A DNA stretch of 64,000 nucleotides, from NCBI GenBank assembly GCA_033032865.1, contig JAWHQI010000239.1, forward strand, positions 1,178,001 to 1,242,000, given 5' to 3'. Source of the DNA: Dactylorhiza incarnata. Taxonomy: Eukaryota; Streptophyta; Magnoliopsida; Asparagales; Orchidaceae. The position numbers were made by a program, and so were the translations under genes. The notes beneath the pieces are model-generated. The model was not told the DNA's origin, did not search any database, and worked only from the letters and a program-made list of their open reading frames with translations. Below are positions 1 through 10,400 of this stretch, piece after piece. The first letter of the stretch is position 1. The number at the start of each line of letters is the position of its first letter.

Positions 1-400
1 CTCTTCAAGGACGTGCCGGTCTGGCGTGACCGCACGGGTTGGCTCTTGAATCCAGTCTGGTGGCTTTCCAGAGGGTTCTGAAGGAGTTCGCGGACTAAGT
101 CATCTTAGTCGTGCGGTCTCAGTTCGCGGTCTCAGGAGGAGACCAGGAGGGCGAGCTGGCTGTGTTTGCGGTCTCAGGCAAACACAGGTGGTGGGTGACT
201 TCTAGGCGGTCTGGCGATCTCCGTGTGGTGTCGTGTTCATACTAAGGGAGTAGCGATCTCCCGCGGTCTGGAGTGAAGTCGGAGCTCACCAAAATGAAGC
301 AGGAGGGTTGCAGTGATTGCGCGGGTTGACCGGTAAGGTCGCGCGATCTGATGGGTGGTGACTCTATCTCATGGGGTGGTGACTGGATCAGGTCTCACGC

Positions 401-410
401 CTATAAATAG
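401..410 (+). promoter_or_regulatory. TATA box of LTR-like sequence
   Basis: CTATAAATAG lies about 430 bases before an AATAAA signal, the spacing expected between the promoter and the poly(A) signal of a plant LTR. GCGGTCT-type motifs lie on both sides. Confidence 0.5.
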
Positions 411-840
411 GGAGCCACTGTTGCAACAAAAGAAGAACACACCAAGTGTAAGCCGAGTTTGCCTAGTTCCTGCGGTCTGTGTTTCTGACCGAGCGGTCTC
501 TGATTGAATTCTTCTTTGTGCAGCTTCTGCGGATAGTGCAGGCAGCAGCGATCACCTCTTCCTCTGAAAGTGTTCGGGTGGTTTGCGGCTTGGAGTTGTG
601 GTGCTGGAGTTCGGGAATCAGGAGATCGGCAAAGGAGCGGTCTGGTGCAGCGGTCTGGTGGTGTTTCGAGATCGAGAGCGGTTGCGGTCTGGCAGCAGCG
701 GTCTGGCGAGCTGCTGAGTTCGGCAAGAGACCGTGCGGTCTCAGTTATCTTCAGTTTCTGTTCTTTCTCTTTGAAGTTTTGTGCTGACGAAATCATGTCT
801 CGTCGAGCATGTCTTGCCCTGTAATTGAAGTGTTGCTATC

Positions 841-846
841 AATAAA
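841..846 (+). terminator. Poly(A) signal in LTR-like sequence
   Basis: AATAAA is followed by a T- and G-rich stretch (GTTTTGTTCG, TTGTCTCTGGTTGTTTGG), as in plant polyadenylation regions. It would end transcripts started at the TATA box at 401. Confidence 0.4.
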
Positions 847-934
847 GATCGTTTTGTTCGCCTAAGGTTGTCTCTGGTTGTTTGGCTTGCATCTCTAGTT
901 GTTATTCCTGCTTGCTCTCACAAGGTCCGGAAAA

Positions 935-2369
935 TTTCACAGGATGCTCCATGCACATGACAGGGTACAACAATCTATTAACCAACTTTGAAGATAGACA
1001 TGGACCATCGGTGACTTTTGGAGACTCTGGCTGTGGGCAAACCAGGGGCTTTGGAGATTTCAAAGAAGGGAAGGTTACCTTCAAGAATGTGGCTGTAGTC
1101 AAAGGACTGAAGCACAATCTGATAAGTATAAGTCAGATATGTTACAGTGGTAAGTATAAGATAAAATTCACCACACTATTTTGCCTTATTATTGATGTTA
1201 AGACTGGTGCCATAGTACTCAATGGAATTAGAAAAGGGAAAGTATATATAGTAGACTTTAGCTCCACACCCACAGAAGTTTGTCTGTTCAACAATATTAT
1301 TGATAAAAGTGAGTTATGGCATAGGAGACTGGGTCATCTAAACTACAAAACCATTAGTAAACTAGCAAAGAATAACCTAGTCAGAGGCCTACCAAAGGGG
1401 AGGTACTCTAAGGATTCTCCATGTAGACCTTGCCCACTAGGAAAACAGACCAAATCATCCTTCAAACCAAATGGTAAGGATGACTCTCCCAGGATTCTCT
1501 ACTTACTGCACATGGATCTCTTTGGTCCCATATCCACTCAGAGCTTAGGTGGAAAGTCTTATACCCTAGTCATTGTGGATGACTATTCTAGATTTAGCTG
1601 GGTATTCTTTCTAAGGGCTAAGTCTGAAACCCACAAGGTTCTCTCAAGATTCATAAGACAGATTCAATCTGAATTCAATACTCATGTTTCCATAATCAGA
1701 AGTGATCATGGGACTGAATTTGAAAATCAGTTAATCTGTAGTTTCTGTGAGGATGTAGGCATCAAACAAAGCTTCTCAGCACTTAGAACACCTCAACAAA
1801 ATGGAGTTGCTGAAAGAAAGAATAGAACCTTAATAGAATCAGGAAGGACCTTGCTTGCAGAATCAGGATTACCAGAAACCTTTTGGGCTGAAGCAGTCAA
1901 CACTGCAAACTATGTTCTAAATAGAAGCCTCATACATAAAACTAAGTCAAAAACTCCATATGAGCTCCTGAAGGGAAAAACACCCATTGTTAAATACTTT
2001 AAAATTTTTGGATGTGCTTGCTTTATCCTAAATAATGGGAAAGATCATTTTGCCAAGTTTGACAAGAAGTCTGATGATGGAATATTTCTGGGGTACTCAT
2101 CATCTAGTAAAGCTTATAGATGTTATAACAGGAGAACTCTCAGAATTGAAGAATCCATGCACATTATAATTGATGAAACTAACATGATGTTTAAGGGGGA
2201 GGAAACTTCCACTAGTCCTTTTCCACAGGAAAATAGCAGCATAGAGACTCAGCTTGAACATCTGACTCTAAAGAACACAGACACTGGGAAAGAAAACCAG
2301 CTACAGGAACCATGTGAGGAGTCTGAACAAGAAGATGAAGAAGGTTCAGAAAAGAGCAATCAAAACTAA
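935..2369 (+). pseudogene. Copia pol: protease end and integrase
   Basis: The frame open from 882 enters element A at about 935 with GCSMHMTG, the sequence that follows the missing protease DSG. A pre-integrase HHCC zinc domain follows (LWHRRLGH, then CRPCPLGKQ), and then the integrase core: D in HMDLFGP near residue 210, D in RSDHG near 275 and E in AERKNR near 311. The core would cut and join retrotransposon DNA in the nucleus. The Met at 882 lies in the fused LTR-like sequence, so it is not the native start. A TAA at 2367 ends the frame. The same frame continues at once with RT, so the stop is a nonsense mutation in what was one gag-pol frame. Confidence 0.85.
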
Positions 2370-2384
2370 CTCCCACAAGAGAAC

Positions 2385-4110
2385 ATGGTTCAGGAGGAAC
2401 AGTTGGACAATGATCCCATTGTTAATGAGGATGAAGAGCATCTGACAAATCCAAGCAGGACAGGGATCAATATGAAAAATCATCCTCAATCCCAAGTAAT
2501 TGGAGACCCCAATACTGGAGTAAGAACAAGACACCAAGTCTTCAGTGGGATGATGCTCCAAAGCTTCTTATCACAAATTGAACCAAAGAAGTTTGAGGAA
2601 GAAAATTGTGATCCTCACTGGATCATAGCCATGCAAGAAGAACTAAGCCAGTTTGAGAGAAACAAAGTGTGGAACTTAGTTGAGAGACCAAGAAACTACC
2701 CAGTTATTGGTACAAAGTGGGTATACAGAAACAAACTGGATTCCACTGGAGTAATTATCAGGAACAAGGCAAGATTTGTAGCACAAGGATACATACAAGA
2801 GGAAGGAATAGACTACAATCAAACCTTTGCTCCAGTAGCTAGATTGGAAGCAATCAGACTCTTTCTTGCCTATGCTGCTTTCATGAAAATGAAAGTGTAC
2901 CAGATGGATGTAAAGAGTGCTTTTCTGAATGGTGACCTTCAAGAAGAGGTATATGTAGAGCAACCACCAGGTTTTATCAATCCCTCCTCTCCTAACTTTG
3001 TTTATAAACTTAACAAAGCTCTTTATGGTCTTAAGCAAGCACCTAGAGCTTGGTATGAAACTCTCTCCAACTTCCTGATATGAAATTCTTTTGAAAGAGG
3101 TAAAGTAGATAAAACACTTTTTAATAGAACCCACAAGAATAAACTCCTGCTTGTTCAAATCTATGTAGATGACATCATCTTTGGCTCAACCCATCCCAAA
3201 CTCTATAAAAGATTTGCTAATCTAATGCAATCTAAATTTGAAATGAGTAATATAGGAGAACTCTCTTATTACTTAGGGCTACAAGTAAAACAAAGCAGTG
3301 AGGGGATCTTTATCTCACAATCTAAATACACTAAAGAGTTAATCAAAAAATTTGGTATGGAATCAGCATCTACCATGAAAACACCTATGGCAACTAATGC
3401 CATCATAGAAAAGGATGATAAGGGAAAATCAGTAGATCAAAAGACCTATAGGAGCAATCATAGGATCCCTTCTCTATCTAACAGCTAGCAGACCTGACAT
3501 TATGTTTGCCACCTGCATATGTGCTAGATTTCAGGTTGATCCAAAAGAATCCCATCTCTCCTCTGTAAAAAGAATTCTTAGATATCTAAAGGGAACATCT
3601 AAACTAGGTCTATGGTACTCAGCAAAAACTAACTTTGAATTAACAGGTTTCTCAGATGCAGACTATGCTGGTTGTAGGGTTGATAGAAAAAGCACATCTG
3701 GTACTTGCCAGTTCCTAGGTGACAGATTAATATCATGGTTCAGTAAGAAACAAACTTCAGTCTCAACCTCAACAGCTGAAGCTGAATATATAGCTGCTGG
3801 GAGCTGTAGTTCACAAATCCTATGGATGCAAAATCAGCTTCTTGACTATAAATTGGAAATCAGTAACTCTAAAATCTATTGTGATAGTGCTAGTGATATA
3901 TCCATAGCATCCAACCCAGTCCTTCATAGTAGAACCAAACATATAGAAATCAGACATCACTTTCTTAGAGACAATGTGGAAAAAGGCAAGATAACTTTAG
4001 AATATATTCCTACTGATAGCTAAAGAGCAGACATTTTTACCAAACCCTTGGATGAAACTAAGCATACTTACTTCATCAACACCTTAGGAATGCTTGATGG
4101 AAGCTTGTAA
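2385..4110 (+). pseudogene. Copia pol: reverse transcriptase and RNase H
   Basis: RT begins with the region around WNLVERP and KWVYRNK, continues through FAPVARLE and [11 protein letters not shown], and reaches the catalytic YVDD at about 3160-3171. RNase H follows with acidic residues in SDADYAGC, AEAEYIAAG and YCDSAS. Damage relative to copy D: a TGA at 3081 where D has Glu, and a TAA at 4021 where D has Gln. A one-base frame shift near 3440, just before SLLYLTASRPDI, is shared with D. Pol ends at 4108-4110 after GMLDGSL. The enzyme would copy element RNA into cDNA in cytoplasmic particles; this copy cannot encode it. Confidence 0.88.
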
Positions 4111-4164
4111 ACATCATTGTTGGGCAAATCTATAAGAAGTCAGAAAAACTAAGAGAGCACTTGA

Positions 4165-4475
4165 AGATACATCGATTACCTATCGACGCACCGTCGAAAA
4201 GAACTCAACGCTAGCATTGATTTCTTAACAGACAAAGATGCGTCGATCCCTTCTCGATGTACCATCGACTTGATATCGACGCAAATCTGCAAACACGTCG
4301 ACAGGTCACTACGCTGACAAAAATTCGACGGAGCGTCAACTCCATATCGACGCATGCGTTGACTTCATGATAAAACTGGAAACAAATCTTTCCTTCCTCT
4401 TTTGACGTTTGGTTTACCTAATATACCTCGATTTCCGTTTCCTTTTCGACGCCTCACCTACTTTAAATAATACCT
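4165..4475 (+). promoter_or_regulatory. Spacer after pol with TCGACG cluster and TATA-like site
   Basis: Between the pol stop and the next Met the spacer is dense in TCGACG/CGTCGA words (4165-4370). A TATA-like TTTAAATAAT lies at about 4461-4470, about 75 bases before the ATG at 4544. The same word is clustered in the U3 part of the element's LTR (6548-6790). This would suit an internal promoter for a separate transcript of the third ORF. That role is inferred; the motif sharing is seen directly. Confidence 0.4.
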
Positions 4476-4543
4476 CATATTTCATAAACTCCTACTCTCC
4501 CAAACCGCCAAAAACTTCATCTTCTACCTTTCTACCTACATCA

Positions 4544-4846
4544 ATGGCGCCGACTCCTGTTCAATTTGCCGTCATCCAAGAAATAAACGATGCTCTGGAA
4601 CAACTCGTGAATGAATTTCAGACACGAGTGAACAACTTCTCAAACGAGTGTGCCGCCATGCTAACTACCTGTGAAGCCAAACTGGCCAACCTGTCTGCTT
4701 CTCTTCCTGAGCTTCATGTTCTTCTTAAAGAACAACCTCTGTCGCCAAAAGGGTTTACATCCTTTCTACAGGATATAAACCATGGGGAGAGTTGCTCCAG
4801 AAACCCCCCTATTCAGGTTCTACAATCTCTTAAAGCTCAGGGCTAA
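4544..4846 (+). CDS. Post-pol ORF3, first part, unknown function
   Basis: From the Met at 4544 (MAPTPVQ) the frame encodes about 100 residues with a helical, Asn/Glu-rich stretch (IQEINDALEQ, FQTRVNNFSNE) and ends at TAA 4846. The frame is open back to 4409, but the Met at 4544 follows the TATA-like site and is conserved in copy D. No signal peptide, membrane segment or catalytic motif is visible. SIRE-type elements often carry an extra, so-called envelope-like gene here. This product shows nothing envelope-like. A pyrimidine-rich stretch ending TACTATAG at about 4912 may be a splice acceptor joining it to the next part. Confidence 0.45.
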   Translation: MAPTPVQFAVIQEINDALEQLVNEFQTRVNNFSNECAAMLTTCEAKLANLSASLPELHVLLKEQPLSPKGFTSFLQDINHGESCSRNPPIQVLQSLKAQG

Positions 4847-5035
4847 CTCTTCTCTAATCTCTAAATACTATCTCTAAGTATTAACCAACTTCGGCTTTTC
4901 TTTTACTATAGGCTCAAATCTTCTCCAATCACTCTGTTTACACCTTCAACAAACACTTTGGTGAATCCTCCTCCTACCATACAGAAGGAGACCATGATGT
5001 GGATTCAGCATTCAGAGTAGATGCCCCATATATTC

Positions 5036-5051
5036 AGGGGGAGATTGTTGC
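5036..5051 (+). other. Internal polypurine-tract-like site
   Basis: AGGGGGAGATTGTTG here repeats the sequence at the true polypurine tract and LTR start (6461-6475). A second purine run, AGGGGGAGGAAGAAA, follows near 5073. Copy D keeps the site at about 15699-15714. It could prime a second plus-strand start during reverse transcription. Confidence 0.4.
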
Positions 5052-5133
5052 AGTACAAAATACAGAAGTCCAGGGGGAGGAAGAAACATCTACTTCTGAT
5101 GACCTAAAAGGGCAAGTCTAGATTGAGGCACCC

Positions 5134-6317
5134 TTGTGTGTGGAAGAATATCAGCATCACTCTCCTGGCTTCTCTGCTAGCTATATCAAACTCAAGACAC
5201 CCCTACTTGAGGATATTCCTCCAGAAGAGATTAAAGGAGAGAAACAGTCCTCAGCACAGTCTACTCTACCAGAGGACATTTTGCCTCCTGTTACAGAACA
5301 AATTCCCTCTCCTACAAAAGTTCCTTCTCCACCTTCTCCTTCTAAAGAGAAAACTACATCTCCACCTCTGCCTCTTCCACCACTTCAACCTTCTTCTCTA
5401 CGTCCTCTACTACCTTTACCTCCACAAATTCTACCTAGAGAAAGACCAAGAGGACATATGAAAAGAAGAAGAGAAGCCATCCCTCATTGGCAAAAATTCT
5501 CCAAAGAAGAAAGGAAAGACTATGCAAAGGAAAAGAAATACAGAAAGGTTGTTGAGGAGAAAAAAAGGTTTGAAAGAATGCCTAATATCACTCCTAACAG
5601 ACCTGTAAAGGGGTACCATGATCCTGACATGGATAAGAGGCATGAAGAAATTAGAGAAAGAGAGTTGTATGAATTTGAAGCAGCAATGAAAGAGACAGAG
5701 GATAAGAGGAATATCTGGATGGAAAAGATCAAGAAGGGGATGACCAGAGAACAGATTCTTGCTGAATCTCCCATCAAACTTCCAAAGAAGTTGTTTGATG
5801 TTGAAGCATACCAGAAGAAAAATGCTCAGGCGGGGCTTATCCTAGACAAAGGACAGAAGCACAAAAGGGGTGTAGGGTGTTCAGAAGATATCTACATTCC
5901 CTATAAAAAGACTAACAAGCCAGTAGGATTAGACAATTGGCATAGTTCACCCTGGAAAGGGAAAGGAAAGTGTCTGAGATTCCTGAGAAATAAGAATCAG
6001 AGAAGAAGAGAAAATATAGGACCAAGGTTGACAACAAGGGACCATCTGAGCCCAAATCTACACAAAAGAAACCTCATAGCATTACAATTGAAATGATTGA
6101 TGAAAAGTCAGCAATTATCATTAGTAAGGGCTATTCCATAAATGACACCCTTCCTGATGCTGAAAAGATCTTGGCAAAGCTGCATACAATTATCAGAACT
6201 GTTCAGGTGCATCCTGATAAAGCCAGGCCCTACATTTTTGAAGCTATTGAAAATTTATCCAAGAAACTTTACTCTGCCTTTGTCAACTTCATGTATAACA
6301 AGAAGTTCTTAGTTTAA
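5134..6317 (+). pseudogene. Post-pol ORF3, Pro-rich then Lys/Glu-rich coil
   Basis: The frame from 5134 encodes a Pro/Ser-rich linker (PSPTKVPSPPSPSK), a strongly charged helical region (KEERKDYAKEKKYRK, then RHEEIRERELYEFEAAMKE) and basic tracts, to 6096. The natural end lies in another frame (6093-6317, ending NKKFLV). Both copies change frame near 5960/16630, so the break is inherited or marks a splice junction. No enzyme motif, zinc finger or membrane segment is visible. Composition suggests an RNA- or particle-binding protein, which is inference. I do not recognise a known family. Confidence 0.5.
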
Positions 6318-6458
6318 ATCTTGTGAAAGATACTTACATGTTACATGATTTCTTTCTCTATTTTCTTTTGATTACTTAACATATTTCTTTTCTATATAAA
6401 TGCCTTGCTGTGTTGATTAAAAGCTGGTACAATTTCTCCCTGAATAGGGTTAAGACAA

Positions 6459-6470
6459 ATAGGGGGAGAT
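6459..6470 (+). other. Polypurine tract of element A
   Basis: ATAGGGGGAGAT lies directly before the LTR start TGTTGGGG at 6471. This is the usual plus-strand primer site of Copia elements. Confidence 0.8.
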
Positions 6471-7061
6471 TGTTGGGGAAATGATTTATCTTAACCCCTA
6501 AAAATGAGTAGAATATAAATTCTAAGAATGAAAAACTAGTCTAAGTAAATATGCGTCGAATAGTATTCGACGCAACGTCGAAGTGTAGTCGACGTTCCTC
6601 TCAGAATGAGTCGAAGTAACTCCAAACAGAATTCAACGTAACCTATGTCGACATAACTCTGATTTCTAGTCAATGCATAGAGTGAAGTCGACGCACCTTA
6701 GTCGACGCACCTTCCATATTCTCCTCTCGACGTCCAGTCAGTCTGAAATCGACGCTTCCGTCGAATAGTAATCGATGTACGTCGATTTCTGTGTCAAAGT
6801 CAAATACACGCCATATCTCTTTCCTTCTATCTGTAGATCTGAATTTTATGGAATGATATTATTCATTTCTAGCCGTTTTGAATCAGTCTTTCCTTCTTAA
6901 TGATTCTTGGCTAAATTGATTAAGTTTATTATGGATATTATTTGAAATCAGAATAATTTCTTTCCTTTCACATAAATATTGTTTATGGAATCTTTCCACT
7001 CTTACTATTTCCCTGTCTGCTAATTGATTATTCTCCTATATTATTCTTTGAATAAACAGAG

Positions 7062-7070
7062 CTATAAATA
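7062..7070 (+). promoter_or_regulatory. TATA box of element A LTR
   Basis: CTATAAATA lies about 590 bases into the LTR, downstream of the TCGACG-rich U3. It is conserved in copy D at 17706-17714. Confidence 0.65.
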
Positions 7071-7460
7071 AGAAGGAAGTCGGCAGAGAACAAAAGAAGA
7101 AGTGATCCACTCCATCCATTTGAAATAGAGGAAAAGCTCCCACGAGAAAAGTGAGAAAAGCTGAGAGAAGTGATAGTGTGCTGAAGCCAACAACAAGCCT
7201 TCTTCTTCTTCCTCTCTTTCTGAAGTCATACTGCTGCAATCTCTGATAGCTCTCATTGAAAGAGAAAAAGGCCTACAATCTCCTTCTCACTATAGAAGAG
7301 AAATTTAATTCACTATTTCTTGTGTTTCTAATCTTCTTGCTAGGAAGAAGATTCTTTCTTATTTTTAATTACTTCTTCTACTTCTTCTTCTTATCTTCAT
7401 TTCATTTTCAAACAGTGTAAAAGAGTTTTTAGAATCTCTCTTCAAAAAGTTCAGTTGTAC

Positions 7461-7530
7461 TGGTTCTAAGTGTCTCCTTATCAAAAGACTCAGGCTGGTT
7501 CTAAGAGTCTCCTTATCAAAAGACTCAGTG
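7461..7530 (+). repeat. Duplicated 36-bp unit in LTR of A
   Basis: Two adjacent units begin TGGTTCTAAG and end AAAAGACTCAG. In the second, GAGTCT and AGACTC can pair into a small hairpin. It lies after the TATA box, in the probable R/U5 region. The same pair occurs in copy D at about 18109-18178. Confidence 0.6.
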
Positions 7531-7693
7531 CAAGATAGTGAATTCCTACCAAGGGGGTAGAAGAGTGGACTACCTAAAGTTTGGGGAACCACTATATTTC
7601 TTTGTGTTGTGCTTTGATTTTCATTTTGCTATTTCTTTATTTATTTACTTAATTCTTGTTGGTGTGTGTGGGAAGCTTAAATATGAGATCGTT

Positions 7694-7694
<1 letters not shown>

Positions 7695-7726
<32 letters not shown>
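7695..7726 (+). repeat. Homopolymer C run
   Basis: An uninterrupted run of 32 C near the LTR end. The equivalent in copy D (18403-18429) has 27 C and is preceded by about 60 bases missing here, including the typical LTR-end word TATTCACCCCC. The length may be affected by sequencing slippage. Confidence 0.9.
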
Positions 7727-7727
<1 letters not shown>

Positions 7728-9526
7728 TCTCTAGAGAATTCTAGTGAGGTAAAATGTGCATTTTCAATTTTATATGTCATTTGGAGCAAAATTCTGGATT
7801 ACCACTACAACCTACTATATATTGACCACTAAACGAACTAGATTGGGTAAAACTTAGTCTCAATTGGATGTATGGCTTCGAGCTCATTCCAAAAAGGGGT
7901 AAAAATCGGACAACTTGATCAAAAATTATGGTTGTTTGAAGTTTAGGTCTCATTTGGAGTTAAATCCTGCATTACCACTGCAACCCGCTATAGATCGACA
8001 ACTAAACAAATTTGAATGGGTAAACCTTGTGCTTAATTTGATAGAGAGCTTTGGTCTCATTCCCTAAAGGTGTTTTGAGCAAAAATCAGATAACCAGATC
8101 AAAAGTTATGGATGCTTGATGTTTATGTTCCATTTGGAGCTAAATCCCACATTACAACAGCAATCCGCTATATATCGATAACTAAATGAACTGAAATGGG
8201 TAAAACATGTTCTCCTTTAGATGTAGGGCTTCGATCTCATTTCGAAAAGGTGTTATGGGCAAAAATTGGGTGACCGGATCGAAAGCTATGGATGTTTGAA
8301 GTTTGAATCATTTGGAACGAAATCCCGCATTCTACAACAACCTATTGTATATTGACCACTAAAAAATCAGAAACTTAAAACTTGTTCTCCATTGAATGTA
8401 GGGCTACAAGCTTATTTCGAGAAGGTATAGTGGGTAAAAATCGGACAACCAGATCAAAAGTTATGGATGCTTGAAGTTTAGGTATCATTTGGATCTAAAT
8501 CTTGCATTACCACTGCAACCTTCTATTTTTCTACAACAATATGAACTAGAATAGATAAAACTTGTGTTCCATTTGATGTAGTGCATCGAGATCATTCCGA
8601 AAAAGTGTTGTGGTCAAAACTCAGACAACCAGAACAAAAGTAATGGTTGTTTGAAGTTTATTTGGCATTAGGAGGTCAATCCCATATTATTACTGCAACC
8701 CATTGTTTATCGACCACTAAATGAACTAGAATGGGTAAAAATTGCACTCCATTGGATGTAGGGCTCCGATCATATTCTGAAAAGGTGCGGTGGACAAAAA
8801 ATTTATAATTTGATCAAAAGGTATCAATGTTTGATGTTTAGGTGTCATTTGAAACTAAATTTCTCATTTCCACTGCATCCCACTATCCATCAACCACAAA
8901 ACAAACTCGAACGGGCAACTCCTATTCTCCATTGGATGTAAGGCTCTGAGCTTATTCTAAAAAGGTGTTGTAGGCAAAAATTGGACAACCGAATGAAAAG
9001 TTATGGCTGCTTGAAGTTCAGGTGTCATTTGGAGCTAAATAGCTCCTTGCCACTGCAACCCGCTGTATATGGACCACTATACTAACCAGAACATGTTTAA
9101 CTTTGCTCAATTGGATATAAGGCTCCGATCTCATTCCAAAAAGGTGTTGTGGGGAAAAATCAGACAATCGTATCAAAAGTTATGGATGCTTGAAGTATAG
9201 GTGTCATTTGGAGCTAAATCCCACATTACCACTTCAACCCATTTTATATCAACCACTAAACGAACTAGAATGGGTAAAACTTATTCTCGATTGGATGTAG
9301 GTCTCCGATCATATTCTGAAAAGGTGATGTGGGCAAAAATCAGACAACTAGATCATAATTTTAGGCTGCTTGAAATTTAGTTGTCATTTGGAGCTAAATC
9401 TCACATTAGCACGACAACCTGTTGTATACTGACCACTAAATCATACAACTGGAACAAAAGTTATGGATATTTGATGTTTAAGTATCATTTGGAGCTAAAT
9501 CCCGCATTACAACAGCAACCCACTGT

Positions 9527-9808
9527 ATAAAAATCAGACAACCAGATCAAAATTTATGGATGCTTGAAGTTTAGGTGTCATTTGTAGCTAAATCTCGTAT
9601 TACCACTACAACCCGCTATAAATCCACAACTAAATGAACTGAAATGAGTAAAACTTTTTCTTCATTGGATGCAGGGCTACGATCTCATTCTGAAAAGATG
9701 TTATCCATTGAAGGTAGGGTTTCGAGCTCATTTTGAAAAGGTGTTGTGGGCAAAAATTGGACAATCAGATCAAAAGTTATGACTGTTTGAAGTTTAGGTG
9801 TCATTTGG
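9527..9808 (+). repeat. Inverted repeat, left arm
   Basis: This 282-base satellite stretch returns almost perfectly as its reverse complement at 10091-10372. The arms share private variants such as GATGCAGGGCTACGATC and TATCCATTGAAGGTAGGG, so they are copies of each other and not merely two satellite monomers. Confidence 0.85.
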
Positions 9809-10090
9809 AGCAAAATTCTGCATTACCACTGCAACTCACTATATATCGACCACTAAACAAACTAAAAGTAGTAAAACTTGTGTTTCATTAGATGTAGAGC
9901 TTCGATCTCATTCTAAAAAGGCGTAGTTTGCAAAAATCAGACAACCAGATAAAAGTTATATTTGTTTGAAGTTTAAGTGTCATTTGAATCAAAATACCTC
10001 ATTTTCACGGCAACTTGGTCCATCGACCACTAAACTAACTCAAACGGGTAAATCATATTCTCCATTGGATGTAGGGCTCCGAGCTCATTC

Positions 10091-10372
10091 CAAATGACAC
10101 TTCAACTTCAAACAGTCATAACTTTTGATCTGATTGTCCAATTTTTTCCAACAACACCTTTTCAAAATGAGCTCGAAACCCTACCTTCAATGGATAACAT
10201 CTTTTCAGAATGAGATCGTAGCCCTGCATCCAATGAAGAAAAAGTTTTACTCATTCCAGTTCATTTAGTTGTGGATTTATAGCGGGTTGTAGTGGTAATA
10301 CGAGATTTAGCTCCAAATGACACCTAAACTTCAAGCATCCATAAATTTTGATCTGGTTGTCCGATTTTTATC
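10091..10372 (-). repeat. Inverted repeat, right arm
   Basis: Reverse complement of 9527-9808, with about 280 bases of satellite between the arms. It is the only satellite here in reverse orientation. A transcript through both arms could form a long hairpin. Confidence 0.85.
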
Positions 10373-10400
10373 CACAATGCCTTTTCAAAATTAGATCGAA

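Larger units (their letters stand above)
1..934 (+). mobile_element. LTR-like sequence fused to Copia element A
   Basis: This stretch has the architecture of an LTR: a TATA box at 401-410, a poly(A) signal AATAAA at 841-846 and no credible coding region. The word GCGGTCT recurs about a dozen times between 110 and 740. No primer-binding site follows it. At about 922-938 the sequence passes directly into Copia pol, just before the codons for the GCSMHMTG motif of the protease-integrase junction. The gag gene and the protease active site that should precede that motif are absent. I read it as the end of another LTR, or a recombined LTR, joined to a 5'-truncated element. The left end is outside the window. 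Confidence 0.45.
935..7774 (+). mobile_element. Copia element A, SIRE-like, 5'-truncated
   Basis: A Ty1/Copia element in the order integrase, RT, RNase H, extra ORF region, polypurine tract, 3' LTR. Integrase before RT defines Copia. The RT motif YVDDIIFG and coding sequence between pol and the 3' LTR fit the SIRE lineage. Gag, the protease active site and the 5' LTR are missing. The 3' LTR runs into satellite DNA without a visible LTR end, so both ends are broken. Its 3' half is duplicated at 13609-18477. Confidence 0.85.
6471..7774 (+). repeat. 3' LTR of Copia element A
   Basis: The LTR starts TGTTGGGG right after the polypurine tract. It contains a U3 cluster of TCGACG words (6548-6790), a TATA box at 7062-7070 and a duplicated 36-bp unit at 7461-7530. 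No CA terminus is seen: after a 32-base C run and GTCTCTAGAG it grades into the satellite at about 7775. Copy D has the same ending, so the truncation predates the duplication. Confidence 0.75.
7775..10400 (+). repeat. Satellite array, about 180-bp monomers, block 1
   Basis: Head-to-tail monomers, each starting near CATTTGGAGCTAAATCCCGC and passing through TATCGACCACTAAACGAAC, ATTGGATGTAGGGCTC, GGTGTTGTGGGCAAAAATC and CAAAAGTTATGGCTG. The consensus I derive by eye is 180 bp. Single monomers range from about 170 to 181 bp, differ clearly from each other, and some are truncated. No coding potential is seen. The length matches many plant centromeric satellites. The last 310 bases (from 10091) are in reverse orientation. 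Confidence 0.9.

Noticed and set aside
110..740. Many GGTCTC words suggesting engineered cloning sites
   Set aside because: They belong to a wider degenerate GCGGTCT family that also includes GGTCTGG, inside a natural LTR-like sequence.
5134..6317. Envelope-like glycoprotein in Copia A
   Set aside because: No signal peptide, membrane segment or Cys pattern is seen. The charged coil does not support an envelope role.
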